DNA from: BOG-908 sp965198825
GTDB lineage: Bacteria > Pseudomonadota > Alphaproteobacteria > Acetobacterales > Acetobacteraceae
Assembly (NCBI GenBank): GCA_965198825.1
Contig: CBDAQB010000003.1
Location: 744,001 to 808,000 of the forward strand
Length of the DNA stretch: 64,000 bases
Direction: 5' to 3'
The translations under genes and the position numbers were made by a program. Under the pieces are notes generated by a model that was not told the DNA's origin, did not search any database, and saw only the letters and a program-made list of their open reading frames with translations. Of this stretch, positions 50,140 through 57,430 are shown piece by piece; positions within the stretch are counted from its first letter, which is position 1; each line of letters begins with the position of its first letter.

Positions 50140-50787
50140 ATGACCAAGGCTGAATACGACCCTATCACGGGCGAGCGCACCGTCGCGCCAAAAACGGAAG
50201 CGGCCGGGCGAGGAAGGGGATGTTCACTGCCCGGCCTGACCTCCGAGGCTGCCAGGGGGCAGTCAAGCAAGGCTGCCGACGATAGTATCACGGTTGGACG
50301 GACTGTCTCGCCCGAAACTGCAGCTGCGGCGGTTGCCCTTACGGCCCCGTCTATCCTTGAACTAGGCAAGCAGCTTGCCGCAGTCGAGGCCGCCCACGAT
50401 GCCTTTGACAGCATTGCCATGCGTAGGGCCCTGAGGGTCGACGACGACGACGCAGAACGTCGGATGGAACGGCGAGGCAAGGCCGCGTGGGAGATCCTCG
50501 ACGTGCGGGCAGAGGCTCTTCGCGAACTGATCTCCTCCATGCCGGCGCAGTCGATCCAGGACGCGGCAGTCCAGGTCGGCCTGATCTGCACCGCAGGCGG
50601 CCGGCTCGCCGCGAGCGTGCACACGCAGGAGCAGAAAGAGGCTCTTGCCGACGGCATCGAGCGTATGGCGCTCGGTATCCTTCCTATCTTGGCTCAGGTC
50701 GCCGGTCTCGACATCGAGGCAATGGGGTGGGCGGGCAACGAATACCTTCGCATCTTCAGATTCGATGGCGTGGGGGTGACGTCGTGA
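50140..50787 (+). CDS. First gene of accessory overlap chain, unknown
   Basis: 215 residues from ATG 50140, preceded by GGAG; an upstream in-frame ATG at 50074 would extend over the regulatory region. The N-terminal third is low-complexity and contains two similar pieces (YDPITGERTVAPKTEAAGRG; DDSITVGRTVSPETAAA). The rest is helical (ILELGKQLAAVEAAHDAFDS; LADGIERMALGILPILAQVA). No family recognised. It is divergent from the repressor and so probably under its control. Confidence 0.6.
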   Translation: MTKAEYDPITGERTVAPKTEAAGRGRGCSLPGLTSEAARGQSSKAADDSITVGRTVSPETAAAAVALTAPSILELGKQLAAVEAAHDAFDSIAMRRALRVDDDDAERRMERRGKAAWEILDVRAEALRELISSMPAQSIQDAAVQVGLICTAGGRLAASVHTQEQKEALADGIERMALGILPILAQVAGLDIEAMGWAGNEYLRIFRFDGVGVTS

Positions 50788-51203
50788 CCGGCTCGACGAC
50801 GCGCCGCGGTCTGGTTGGTGCGGCACTTGCTGGCGTGGCCGTGGGCGGCGCTGTGCCGTTTGTGCTGCCCGATCATCCGGACGCAGCGCTGCTGGCTCTC
50901 TGCAGCGAAGGCCTGCTCCTCGAGGCTGATTACGGGCGGCTCTGCTGGTCGACTGACGATTTCGATGAGCGGCACAAGACGCATGACGGCGAGGCCGCCA
51001 AGATCGCTTTTGCTAGCGTGTGCGACCGTCACGAGGCGGTGCTTAACCAGATCGCCGACACGCCTGCCACCACATGCGACGGCCTTCGCAGCAAGGCAAA
51101 AATCGTTCTCGCCTTCTTCGGCCCCGCGCTTCCGGAGGAGGGGCTGCCGATCGGCGACGTGCTGGGTTCCCTACTTCGCGATGCTGCCGAGTGGAGGGCA
51201 TGA
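50784..51203 (+). CDS. Protein with twin-arginine-like signal, unknown
   Basis: 139 residues from a GTG overlapping the previous stop (GTGA). The N-terminus TGSTTRRGLVGAALAGVAVG has a twin-arginine followed by a hydrophobic stretch, like a Tat signal. The mature part is helical and acidic (ALCSEGLLLEADYGRLCWST, FASVCDRHEAVLNQIADTPA). The next gene encodes a similar Tat-like N-terminus and comparable layout, so the two may be diverged duplicates. Confidence 0.6.
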   Translation: MTGSTTRRGLVGAALAGVAVGGAVPFVLPDHPDAALLALCSEGLLLEADYGRLCWSTDDFDERHKTHDGEAAKIAFASVCDRHEAVLNQIADTPATTCDGLRSKAKIVLAFFGPALPEEGLPIGDVLGSLLRDAAEWRA

Positions 51204-51613
51204 AGATGGCACAGCCAAGCACCAGCCGGCGGCAGCTGTTCGGCGCGTCGGCGGCCATGTTGCTGCTTGGGAGCGCCGCCGCCGGAAGCGGCAAGGCGGC
51301 GGAGTTGGATAGCGACCTGCTAATCGCGTGCGCCGCCTATCACACAGCCTTCGCCCGGCAAGAGGACCCTGAAACGCCAGACGGCGACGAATTAGACGAT
51401 GCTTGCCTGGCGTGTAACGACGCCCTCGCGCGGGTCATGGATCTCCAGCCACGCACCCCTGAGGGCATTCAGGCTAAGGCTGCCGTCGCATATTCGCACC
51501 TGATGTGGGAGGTGGACGCCTCACTTAAGCTGCACTGGCGGGAGCAGGCGACGCGGGGGCAGGCGATCGCCCTCGACGTGCTGCAAGACTTCCTTGGGAG
51601 GGCGCACGCATGA
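51200..51613 (+). CDS. Second Tat-signal-like protein, unknown
   Basis: 137 residues from ATG 51200, overlapping the preceding TGA. Signal: STSRRQLFGASAAMLLLGSA, ending near AAGSGKAAE. The mature helical part includes LLIACAAYHTAFARQEDPET and AVAYSHLMWEVDASLKLHW. Role unknown. A phage-borne protein sent to the periplasm could act in exclusion or host modification, but that is speculation. Next start overlaps as ATGA. Confidence 0.6.
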   Translation: MKMAQPSTSRRQLFGASAAMLLLGSAAAGSGKAAELDSDLLIACAAYHTAFARQEDPETPDGDELDDACLACNDALARVMDLQPRTPEGIQAKAAVAYSHLMWEVDASLKLHWREQATRGQAIALDVLQDFLGRAHA

Positions 51614-51735
51614 GGCGCCGCATCCCTCAGCCGACCGGCCATCCTCGGCCACCGGAGCCCATCCCGGAGTGGCGGGAGATCGGCTTACCCGGGCCGCCGC
51701 CGCGACCTTGGCCTTATCCGCCTGACGTGCCGTGA
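51610..51735 (+). CDS. Proline-rich microprotein
   Basis: 41 residues, positioned by 4-base overlaps at both ends (ATGA with the upstream stop, GTGA with the downstream start). Sequence is Pro/Arg-rich: RRRIPQPTGHPRPPEPIP, then EWREIGLPGPPPRPWPYPP. Thirteen or more prolines suggest an unfolded linker or SH3-like ligand rather than an enzyme. The overlaps are the main evidence that it is translated. Confidence 0.55.
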   Translation: MRRRIPQPTGHPRPPEPIPEWREIGLPGPPPRPWPYPPDVP

Positions 51736-52301
51736 ACGCCTTCACGGAAGCCTCTCTGGTGGAGCACCGCGGCCTTGCGGTGCTCCTGCCGTATCTGGCC
51801 GAGCGCGCCTACCAAGGCCGCATCGTGAGCACCGCTAAGGGTCCGCTCGCCTGTGCGCTGCAACGGTCATTCGGCGACGTGTTCATGAACATGGACGCCG
51901 ACACCCTGCGCGGCCTGGAAATCAAGGTGGAGCGCCACTGGACCGGCAACCTCTTTCTGGAGACCTGGTCGAACAGGAACCTGGAGGATCGCGCAAGCCA
52001 TCACGAGCGCGGATCCACTCCGGGCTGGCTGGTCACAAGCCGTGCGGACCTTCTGCTGTTTTACTTCCTCGACACTGACGATTTGATCACCGTTTCGATG
52101 CTCCGGCTAAAGCGGTGGGCCTTTGGTTCAGGGCCTCAAGGCGGCGTCTATGCTTGGCCGGAGAAGCAGCAGTTTCGCTATGGGCAGCGCAATGATACCT
52201 GGGGGCGCTGTGTGCCGGTGGAACATTTGGAGCGCGAGGTTGGAGCCAGAAGGGCGCACGTGCGGCAAATGGATCTGCTTTCGACACCGGGTCGCTCCTA
52301 A
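51732..52301 (+). CDS. Possible PD-(D/E)XK-like nuclease
   Basis: 189 residues from a GTG overlapping the microprotein stop. The centre reads GDVFMNMDADTLRGLEIKVE, where Asp and the Glu-x-Lys triad (EIK) fit the PD-(D/E)XK endonuclease core, followed by GNLFLETWSNRN, a strand with an acidic residue as in Holliday-junction resolvase-like folds. Phage right arms often carry such nucleases. Assignment is by motif only; last gene of the overlap chain. Confidence 0.45.
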   Translation: MNAFTEASLVEHRGLAVLLPYLAERAYQGRIVSTAKGPLACALQRSFGDVFMNMDADTLRGLEIKVERHWTGNLFLETWSNRNLEDRASHHERGSTPGWLVTSRADLLLFYFLDTDDLITVSMLRLKRWAFGSGPQGGVYAWPEKQQFRYGQRNDTWGRCVPVEHLEREVGARRAHVRQMDLLSTPGRS

Positions 52302-52417
52302 GTGCTGCGAAACATAAGCGAGGCTCGATAGGGGTTCTTGACCCGGCTTGTTTAACTAAACTTCTCGGGGATGCGGGTGAGCCTTAGGCCGGGACGTGTG
52401 CTTCCGAGTATGGCGAC

Positions 52418-52657
52418 ATGAGCCGAGCCGTGCGAGGCGTGCTGCGGGACGCTACGGGGCCGATGACGGTTGCAGCCATCGCTACGGCGGTGATCGCCCA
52501 GCGCGGCCTTCAGGACGCAGACCAGGAGGTTGTGCGGAAGCTGGTCGGATCGGCGCTGCGGAACTTCAAACGCCGGGGGCAGGCCACGTCCCGGCATGGG
52601 CGGGGGTTGGCGCTGGAGTGGTCCCTCACCGAACCAAACGGGCTGGACTCACAATAA
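52418..52657 (+). CDS. Small winged-helix-like protein
   Basis: 79 residues from ATG 52418. LRDATGPMTVAAIATAVIAQ and VRKLVGSALRNFKRRGQATS look like a winged helix (HARE/restriction-regulator style) ending in a wing (SRHGRGLALEWSL). Likely a DNA-binding regulator. Upstream, GTTTAACTAAAC in the leader is a small dyad. Confidence 0.5.
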   Translation: MSRAVRGVLRDATGPMTVAAIATAVIAQRGLQDADQEVVRKLVGSALRNFKRRGQATSRHGRGLALEWSLTEPNGLDSQ

Positions 52658-52699
52658 CGTGAGTGTATGATGCGATTCCGTTATGAACGGAGCGGTGCC

Positions 52700-52837
52700 A
52701 TGGAAACCGAGATTGAGGAGATCGTCTCTCTTTGGAAGGACCTGCGCGTGGAGATGATCCGGCTCGCCGACGCGGCACTAGACCTTAAAGCGTGGTTGGT
52801 AGCCGAGGAGGCCAAGGCTCGGCCTGAGCAGCGTTAA
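52700..52837 (+). CDS. 45-residue helical peptide
   Basis: ATG 52700 to TAA 52837. One amphipathic acidic helix (METEIEEIVSLWKDLRVEMI, then ADAALDLKAWLVAEEAKARP). GGAG lies 7 bases upstream. Too short for family recognition; reported because the start signal and composition are plausible. Confidence 0.4.
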   Translation: METEIEEIVSLWKDLRVEMIRLADAALDLKAWLVAEEAKARPEQR

Positions 52838-53319
52838 CGCAGCGGACGAGGCTCTGGCGGATACCTGGGTGGCGCTCTGCCGGCTGATGGTGGGGTGGGC
52901 TGCGGTGAATGCGGCTATAGCGGGCAGTAGAGTTGTTGAGGGCCAGACGGCTAGAAAATCGACTTGACAAGTGCAAAAACGTCTCGTTCCTCGTTACCGT
53001 CACACCTACAAACAGACCTCTTACTAAACTTCTATATCGAATCGCATCTAAGCGACGCTACGGAGCGTTAAAGTTAGTGCAATTAAGAAGTTTATGCGTT
53101 AAGGCCCAAACTGGTGGAAAATCGACTCCAATCGGGCTGCCGCAACGATCGGGATGTGTCAAGAAAAAAGTTGGTTATCACGTGGATGTGATATTGATTT
53201 TGGACCTTTCGTTATCTAGTATCACGACGCCTTAATGCATCATGCCTGGTTTACAGCCGTGGATTTGCCGCATTTAGGCGCATGAATATGCCCAAAGCGG
53301 GCAAATGGGAGCTAAGACT
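52838..53319. other. AT-richer gap without a convincing gene
   Basis: 482 bases with clearly lower GC than the neighbourhood. AAAATCGACT occurs twice (about 52,954 and 53,115). TTGACA at about 52,964 is a consensus -35, but no good -10 follows. Open frames on both strands are short or start with rare codons. It may hold regulatory DNA for the genes at 53,320 and 53,646. Confidence 0.45.
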
Positions 53320-53577
53320 ATGGGGCACAACGAGACCATCGCCGGAACCGCTGAAAGCGACCGACTGAATAGTCTGTTGTTTGAGCAGGAAGGCTCAACG
53401 TTGAGGAACATAAAGTTCTTTCGCGGCACACGAGACGTAGTAACGCCAGCGGAAATCAAAGCCGCGATGCACTCGGCCATCTTCGCGAAAAGAACCGGAC
53501 TGGTAAAGGGTTCTGCATCGTTTCCCGACGTAGATCGCACGCCTGTTGAAGCGCGTGATCTTGTCAAGAATCTGTAA
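53320..53577 (+). CDS. Small element protein, unknown
   Basis: 85 residues from ATG 53320, preferred over ATG 53305 because GGGAG stands 8 bases upstream. Sequence includes LNSLLFEQEGSTLRNIKFFR, RDVVTPAEIKAAMHSAIFAK and a polar tail. A strong hairpin terminator follows after 23 bases. Lower GC than the element average. No family recognised. Confidence 0.6.
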   Translation: MGHNETIAGTAESDRLNSLLFEQEGSTLRNIKFFRGTRDVVTPAEIKAAMHSAIFAKRTGLVKGSASFPDVDRTPVEARDLVKNL

Positions 53578-53600
53578 ACTCCCTTAATACTTCCGCGTAA

Positions 53601-53629
53601 GGGCCCGAGGGTTTTCTCGGGCCCTTTTT
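53601..53629 (+). terminator. Rho-independent terminator
   Basis: GGGCCCGAG and CTCGGGCCC form a perfect 9-bp stem with a GGTTTT-type loop, followed by TTTTT. It ends the transcript of the 53,320 gene and lies just before the gene at 53,646. Confidence 0.9.
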
Positions 53630-53645
53630 GATTCTGGAAGCTTAC

Positions 53646-54290
53646 ATGCTTGGCAAGAAACTAATAAAGCACTTTGAGACGCAGACAAAACTGCAAGTAG
53701 AGATAAGAGCGGTGGCTTCCAAAGTAAGAGATCTCGTTCCAAATCAAAGATTAGAATTCTTCCCGATGGAGGGAGGTCATGAAGTAATAAGAGGTATGCT
53801 TCATCAGTGGACTTATACTCCAGGGTGGGGTGACGATACAATAGTTGTAAACGACATACACTATGTTGCCGGTATGTCTTTGCCGTGGCAGAGAGTCGTT
53901 GTTTGCAAAGAGATGATACACGTTGTTGATCCCGTTAGGCTTCTCACGCGCACGCCCCACGAGGTTCAAGATCTAATTGAACGAATAGCCATGCCAGTGG
54001 ACCTACAACTCGGATACAACGGGCAGGAAATGGGCGATCGCATGGCAGAGTTTCAGGCTCTCGCCATACTATTTCCAAAAGCCGCGCGTGAGGTTTTATT
54101 GCCTTCTTATCAATCTGGAAAACTAAGCCCTGACGAGATAGCTAGCCACGCTGAGATCCCAGTTCGATACGTTGACTTTCTCATGTCTGACGAATGGGAT
54201 AGAATCTATGGCATGTTGCTAAGCTTCTACGAAAAAACAGAAGAGTTTCTTGAAAAAGAAGATCGTAAGTACGAGGACAAAGACTGCTAG
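53646..54290 (+). CDS. IrrE/ImmA-like metallopeptidase-type protein (non-canonical motif)
   Basis: 214 residues from ATG 53646. RVVVCKEMIHVVDP occupies the place of the HExxH zinc helix of ImmA/IrrE proteins but reads KExxH; further on, RMAEFQALAILFPKAARE resembles the distal acidic/hydrophobic helix. ImmA-type proteases cleave XRE repressors of mobile elements. The lost first histidine suggests an altered or absent catalysis. The gene is distinctly AT-rich (many ATA, AGA and TTA codons), implying recent acquisition. It follows a strong terminator, so it has its own promoter. Confidence 0.45.
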   Translation: MLGKKLIKHFETQTKLQVEIRAVASKVRDLVPNQRLEFFPMEGGHEVIRGMLHQWTYTPGWGDDTIVVNDIHYVAGMSLPWQRVVVCKEMIHVVDPVRLLTRTPHEVQDLIERIAMPVDLQLGYNGQEMGDRMAEFQALAILFPKAAREVLLPSYQSGKLSPDEIASHAEIPVRYVDFLMSDEWDRIYGMLLSFYEKTEEFLEKEDRKYEDKDC

Positions 54291-54388
54291 GCCGCCCGCT
54301 GCCAATACCCGCAGAAGTCCACGCTCGGCTTGGCCTTCAAGGCCAGAGCAACGACACCGGAAACCTGTGAGCCGTTCGGTGCACGGCG

Positions 54389-54943
54389 GTGATCTTCACG
54401 CCATGCACTCTCTTGGGCGTATCGGCCAAGATAAACGCCAGCAATGTGGTGGTGATGGCCAGCCTCGGCGCGACGCATCCGGCTGAAGAAGCTCTCCGCT
54501 CCGTTCGTGCAAGCGCCGTTGTCGCTACAGGGTTCATCTACGTGATCGGCACGCTCGAAGGCGCCCAAAAGGTCGGCCTCACCACCGACCCGAAAGGGCG
54601 CTTGGTTACGCTACAAACTGGCTGCCCAAATGATCTGCTGATCCATGTCGCAGTCCGCGTGCCGTTCGATGATGCCCACACAATCGAACGGAGGGCCCAT
54701 CCGTTGCTCGAGCGATCACGTGTCAGAAACGAGTGGTTCGCAACGACGCCCGAGGTAGCTATTGAGGTAGTGATGGCGGCAGCAAAGCGGCCTCCAATCG
54801 CTGCCTCAACGTCTCTGCCGCCATCCCCTGAGGCGTTGCCTCTTTTCTCGTTCAAACGGGTGAGCGGGGTACTTCCGTCAACACCTCAACCTTCGCGCCG
54901 TCCGCTGTGGCAGGCGTGGTGGGCGATCCTTGAGAGGCGTTGA
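54389..54943 (+). CDS. GIY-YIG (T5orf172-type) nuclease domain protein
   Basis: 184 residues from GTG 54389; ATG 54455 is an alternative. The domain is ATGFIYVIGTLEGAQKVGLT (GIY-like strand and KVG), GRLVTLQTGCPNDL, the helix with IERRAHPLLERSRVRNEWF containing the conserved Glu/His region, and VAIEVVMAAA. This is the T5orf172/MUG113 form of the GIY-YIG fold common in phages. Likely a DNA nuclease or DNA-binding protein; target unknown. Confidence 0.75.
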   Translation: MIFTPCTLLGVSAKINASNVVVMASLGATHPAEEALRSVRASAVVATGFIYVIGTLEGAQKVGLTTDPKGRLVTLQTGCPNDLLIHVAVRVPFDDAHTIERRAHPLLERSRVRNEWFATTPEVAIEVVMAAAKRPPIAASTSLPPSPEALPLFSFKRVSGVLPSTPQPSRRPLWQAWWAILERR

Positions 54944-55196
54944 CGATCGATCGTGGGTCTTCGCATCGAGGGGTTGGTCATCGCCGAGCTTAGGAAATGT
55001 AACGGCTGTCCCTTCGATCAACGATGCACAACGGCGAAGATCCTCTGGATTATCAAAATTTAAGGCCCTTTAGCATCCTTTCATGAGCTTAAATTTCCGC
55101 CGCCTGTCAGTCAGCAGTCGCGGCGCTTGCATCTAGCAAGGCCGCGATCTGCAACACGCCGTCGCAACAAAACGGCTTTACCTAATAGGTGCAAAA

Positions 55197-56360
55197 ATGC
55201 CATCGTCGTCTTCCTTCCGAAACGCACGTACGGGCCTGAGCGTACTTGCCGCCGCAGTTCCGCTGATCGCTAGCCTCCCTGCCGCTGCCCAGCTGCCCGA
55301 TACCAGCGCCGGTCGAGCTCCACATGTTGAAGCCGCTCCTGGTACGGACGAGGCGCTGCGTGCTTACTGGACACCAGACCGGCTCGCGCATGCAAAACTG
55401 CTCGACATGCGCGTTATGAAGCGTCCCACCCTCGGCCGTGCTCACCCTTTATCGCAATCTGCCCGGCAGATCGTCCGAGGCGGTCTTCCAATCGAGAACT
55501 ACGACGAGGATCTGGCGGCCGAAATCCCGAACTCGTTAGCTCCTGCTGAACGAGGCGATGTTGCAACACCACAGATCACCGGGACCAGCGGCCAGCCTTT
55601 CACCACCAACAAGCTCTATCCGTCGACCGGGTCGACGCTTTTCAAGGCTTATCCCTACGGCACGGTCGGTCATCTTTACTTCACCGAACCCTCTGGTGAT
55701 TTCCAATGCTCGGCATCTGTGATCCGCGCCAACGTCATTGCGACAGCCGGCCACTGCGTCGCCGATGGCAGCGGCCATTACTACAGCAACTGGGTATTCA
55801 TTCCCGCTCAAAACGGCACCAAACAACCCTACGGCATGTGGACGTGGTCCGATGCCGATACGACAAGCGCGTGGTTCAGCGGCGGCGGTGCAGTACCGAA
55901 CGAGCAGGACGACGCACTCATCGTTCTTAACACGCGCAAGGTGAAGGGTGTGGCTCACCGCATTGCCGACTACACCGGTTATCTCGGCTACGAGTATAAT
56001 GCTCCTATCCCATACTCGGTCACGCAGCTCGGCTATCCCTGCAACCTCGACAGCTGCAGCGATCCAGTCGCTACATATGCGCAAGTGGCCTCTGGTCCCA
56101 CCAACACATTCCTTTGGGGAAGCGCAGAGCAGGGCGGTGCGAGCGGCGGACCGATCATCGCCGACTTTGGCCAGGCACCATCGGGTGTTCCAAGCGAAAC
56201 TCTAGGCGGCAATATCGTCGTCGCGTCATTCTCATTCTATTATACAGCAGCAGGCGTCCTTCAGGATGGCGCATCGATCTTCTATGCGCCAGGCCAGAAC
56301 GGAGAGTACACATTTGGAGACTTAATCAACTGGGCTTGCACGGGAACAACGAACTGCTGA
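55197..56360 (+). CDS. Secreted trypsin-like (S1, V8-like) serine protease
   Basis: 387 residues. Signal peptide to about 31 (LSVLAAAVPLIASLPAAAQ), a roughly 110-residue pro-region, and an S1 protease domain with H186 (VIATAGHCV), D239 (NEQDDALIVL) and S316 (EQGGASGGPIIA). Cysteine pairs (GYPCNLDSC) suggest extracellular disulfides. It would be exported and activated outside the cytoplasm. As a cargo gene near attR it could alter host behaviour; no phage function is implied. Confidence 0.88.
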   Translation: MPSSSSFRNARTGLSVLAAAVPLIASLPAAAQLPDTSAGRAPHVEAAPGTDEALRAYWTPDRLAHAKLLDMRVMKRPTLGRAHPLSQSARQIVRGGLPIENYDEDLAAEIPNSLAPAERGDVATPQITGTSGQPFTTNKLYPSTGSTLFKAYPYGTVGHLYFTEPSGDFQCSASVIRANVIATAGHCVADGSGHYYSNWVFIPAQNGTKQPYGMWTWSDADTTSAWFSGGGAVPNEQDDALIVLNTRKVKGVAHRIADYTGYLGYEYNAPIPYSVTQLGYPCNLDSCSDPVATYAQVASGPTNTFLWGSAEQGGASGGPIIADFGQAPSGVPSETLGGNIVVASFSFYYTAAGVLQDGASIFYAPGQNGEYTFGDLINWACTGTTNC

Positions 56361-56487
56361 TCTCCTGCTGTCGAGAACTTAGTCGGTCGAGCGCCTAAGT
56401 AAGAGACGAACAATGGAGGGAAGTGACGATTACAGCCCTTCCCTCCGAATTCGTAGTCGAGTTTATGGTAGTCTGTTGGCGGGCTAC

Positions 56488-57132
56488 TCAGCATTGTAGG
56501 AAAGCTGATTGGCGATATGGTAGTTGCCAAACCCAACATGGGTTTGGCAAGTATAATATCGCCAAACTATTTGCTGCGCCTTGCACGGTGAGCGTGTGCC
56601 ACTGCATACCTATGATGAAAGTGATCACCTCGGCGCTTGATAGCACCCTGCTGTAAAGCATGCCGAAGCCTTGATCTGCTCGAGACTCGTCATCCCAATC
56701 CTCAACGTCACTTTGCAAGTCACGCCGGAGTGCATCGAAGCGATCGCGGTAGTCGTCCGCCCAAAGCCTTCTAAGGTTTGCGACGCTGTCCGGATGGCGG
56801 AGATGCAGCGATAACACGAACCTAGCCCAGGCTACCTTTGTCTTGAGCGGTAGCGATTGACCCTGCCATTCGAGGAGGGACTGTAGTGCGTCGCTAGCTT
56901 GTTGGTCGATCTGCTTGAGCACTCTGTCTTCAAGAACGGCCCGAGTCGGTGATGGGTAGCTGTGGAGGGCATAAAGATCTCGCTCGAACCCCGTCGCGTA
57001 TGGAGAGCAGGACTTCATCACAATACATTTAAACGGCCGGCTGTAGGCGAAGAGCTTGCCGCCTATCCCCCATTGCTTCTGGTAAAAAGCAGGAATGTAG
57101 TGGTGGTCCCGCGACTCCTGAGACCCCGACAT
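56488..57132 (-). CDS. DUF4238 domain protein, C-terminus apparently altered
   Basis: 214 residues. RDHHYIPAFYQKQWGIGGKL is the DUF4238 N-terminal signature; ARFVLSLHLRHPDSVANLRR and IIGMQWHTLTVQGAANSL follow. Members I know continue with a Ser-Asp-x-Pro-Val strand and end near 250-300 residues; here that part is replaced by a hydrophobic tail encoded by a 57-bp palindrome. The gene sits 92 bases from the attR repeat and reads away from it. Function of the family is unknown. Confidence 0.7.
   Translation of the reverse strand: MSGSQESRDHHYIPAFYQKQWGIGGKLFAYSRPFKCIVMKSCSPYATGFERDLYALHSYPSPTRAVLEDRVLKQIDQQASDALQSLLEWQGQSLPLKTKVAWARFVLSLHLRHPDSVANLRRLWADDYRDRFDALRRDLQSDVEDWDDESRADQGFGMLYSRVLSSAEVITFIIGMQWHTLTVQGAANSLAILYLPNPCWVWQLPYRQSAFLQC
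56509..56565. repeat. 57-bp palindrome in the 3' end of the DUF4238 gene
   Basis: Arms 56509-56534 and 56540-56565 match at 23 of 26 positions (outer TTGGCGATAT, inner TTGCCAAACCC) with a 5-base centre AACAT. It could act as a strong transcript hairpin or be a small inserted palindromic element that truncated the gene. Confidence 0.8.
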
Positions 57133-57219
57133 AAGCGGCCCACCTCTCTACAATCCCGCTACCTACGTGTTACCTAGACTCCATCTAAGGCGCTTCGGGA
57201 CCAAGCTTAACCTATTGAT

Positions 57220-57273
57220 TAAGCTGGTGGGTGCGACAGGGATTGAACCTGTGACCCCCGCCGTGTGAAGGCG
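57220..57273. repeat. attR: 54-bp repeat inside tRNA-Val
   Basis: Identical to 22,314-22,367. It covers the 3' part of the intact tRNA-Val, supplied by the element on integration, plus five bases downstream. The strand exchange must lie within these 54 bp, probably in the anticodon arm to T arm. Confidence 0.92.
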
Positions 57274-57299
57274 ATGCTCTACCGCTGAGCTACGCACCC
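57225..57299 (-). tRNA. tRNA-Val (anticodon CAC)
   Basis: Minus strand, 72 nucleotides plus encoded CCA. Acceptor GGGTGCG pairs with CGCACCC; D arm GCTC-AGCGGTA-GAGC; anticodon stem TCGCC/GGCGG with loop TTCACAC, giving CAC; T arm ACAGG-TTCAATC-CCTGT. All stems pair, apart from one T-G at the top of the anticodon stem. It reads GUG codons. It is the attachment target of the element and remains functional because the element carries the matching 3' end. Confidence 0.95.
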
Positions 57300-57430
57300 G
57301 TCGCGCTGGCGCCGCAATCGGCGCCGGGCGGGTCTGCTACGGCCATCGTGAGCGAAAGGCAAGCCCCGATCCGACGGGGTTCATCATGCGGCAGGCAATC
57401 TTCGAGTCAGAACTGGCAAGAGAGCGGGAG

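Larger units (their letters stand above)
22314..57273. mobile_element. Integrated phage-derived element in tRNA-Val(CAC), about 34.9 kb
   Basis: Bounded by the 54-bp direct repeats at 22,314 and 57,220; the intact tRNA lies at the right end, the displaced 3' piece at the left. Contents in order: integrase, small genes, primase-helicase, DUF5681 protein, serine recombinase, tail fibre and tailspike-like genes, a DHFR-family cargo gene, podovirus-type internal virion proteins, XRE repressor region, an overlapping accessory gene chain, an IrrE-like protein, a GIY-YIG nuclease, a secreted protease and a DUF4238 protein. No terminase large subunit, portal, capsid, tail-tube or obvious lysis cassette is found. 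It is either a head-less remnant of a podovirus prophage or a satellite-like element. Confidence 0.9.

Noticed and set aside
52933..53235. 100-codon frame in the AT-rich gap
   Set aside because: Starts at a rare codon without a ribosome-binding site and has no recognisable protein pattern.
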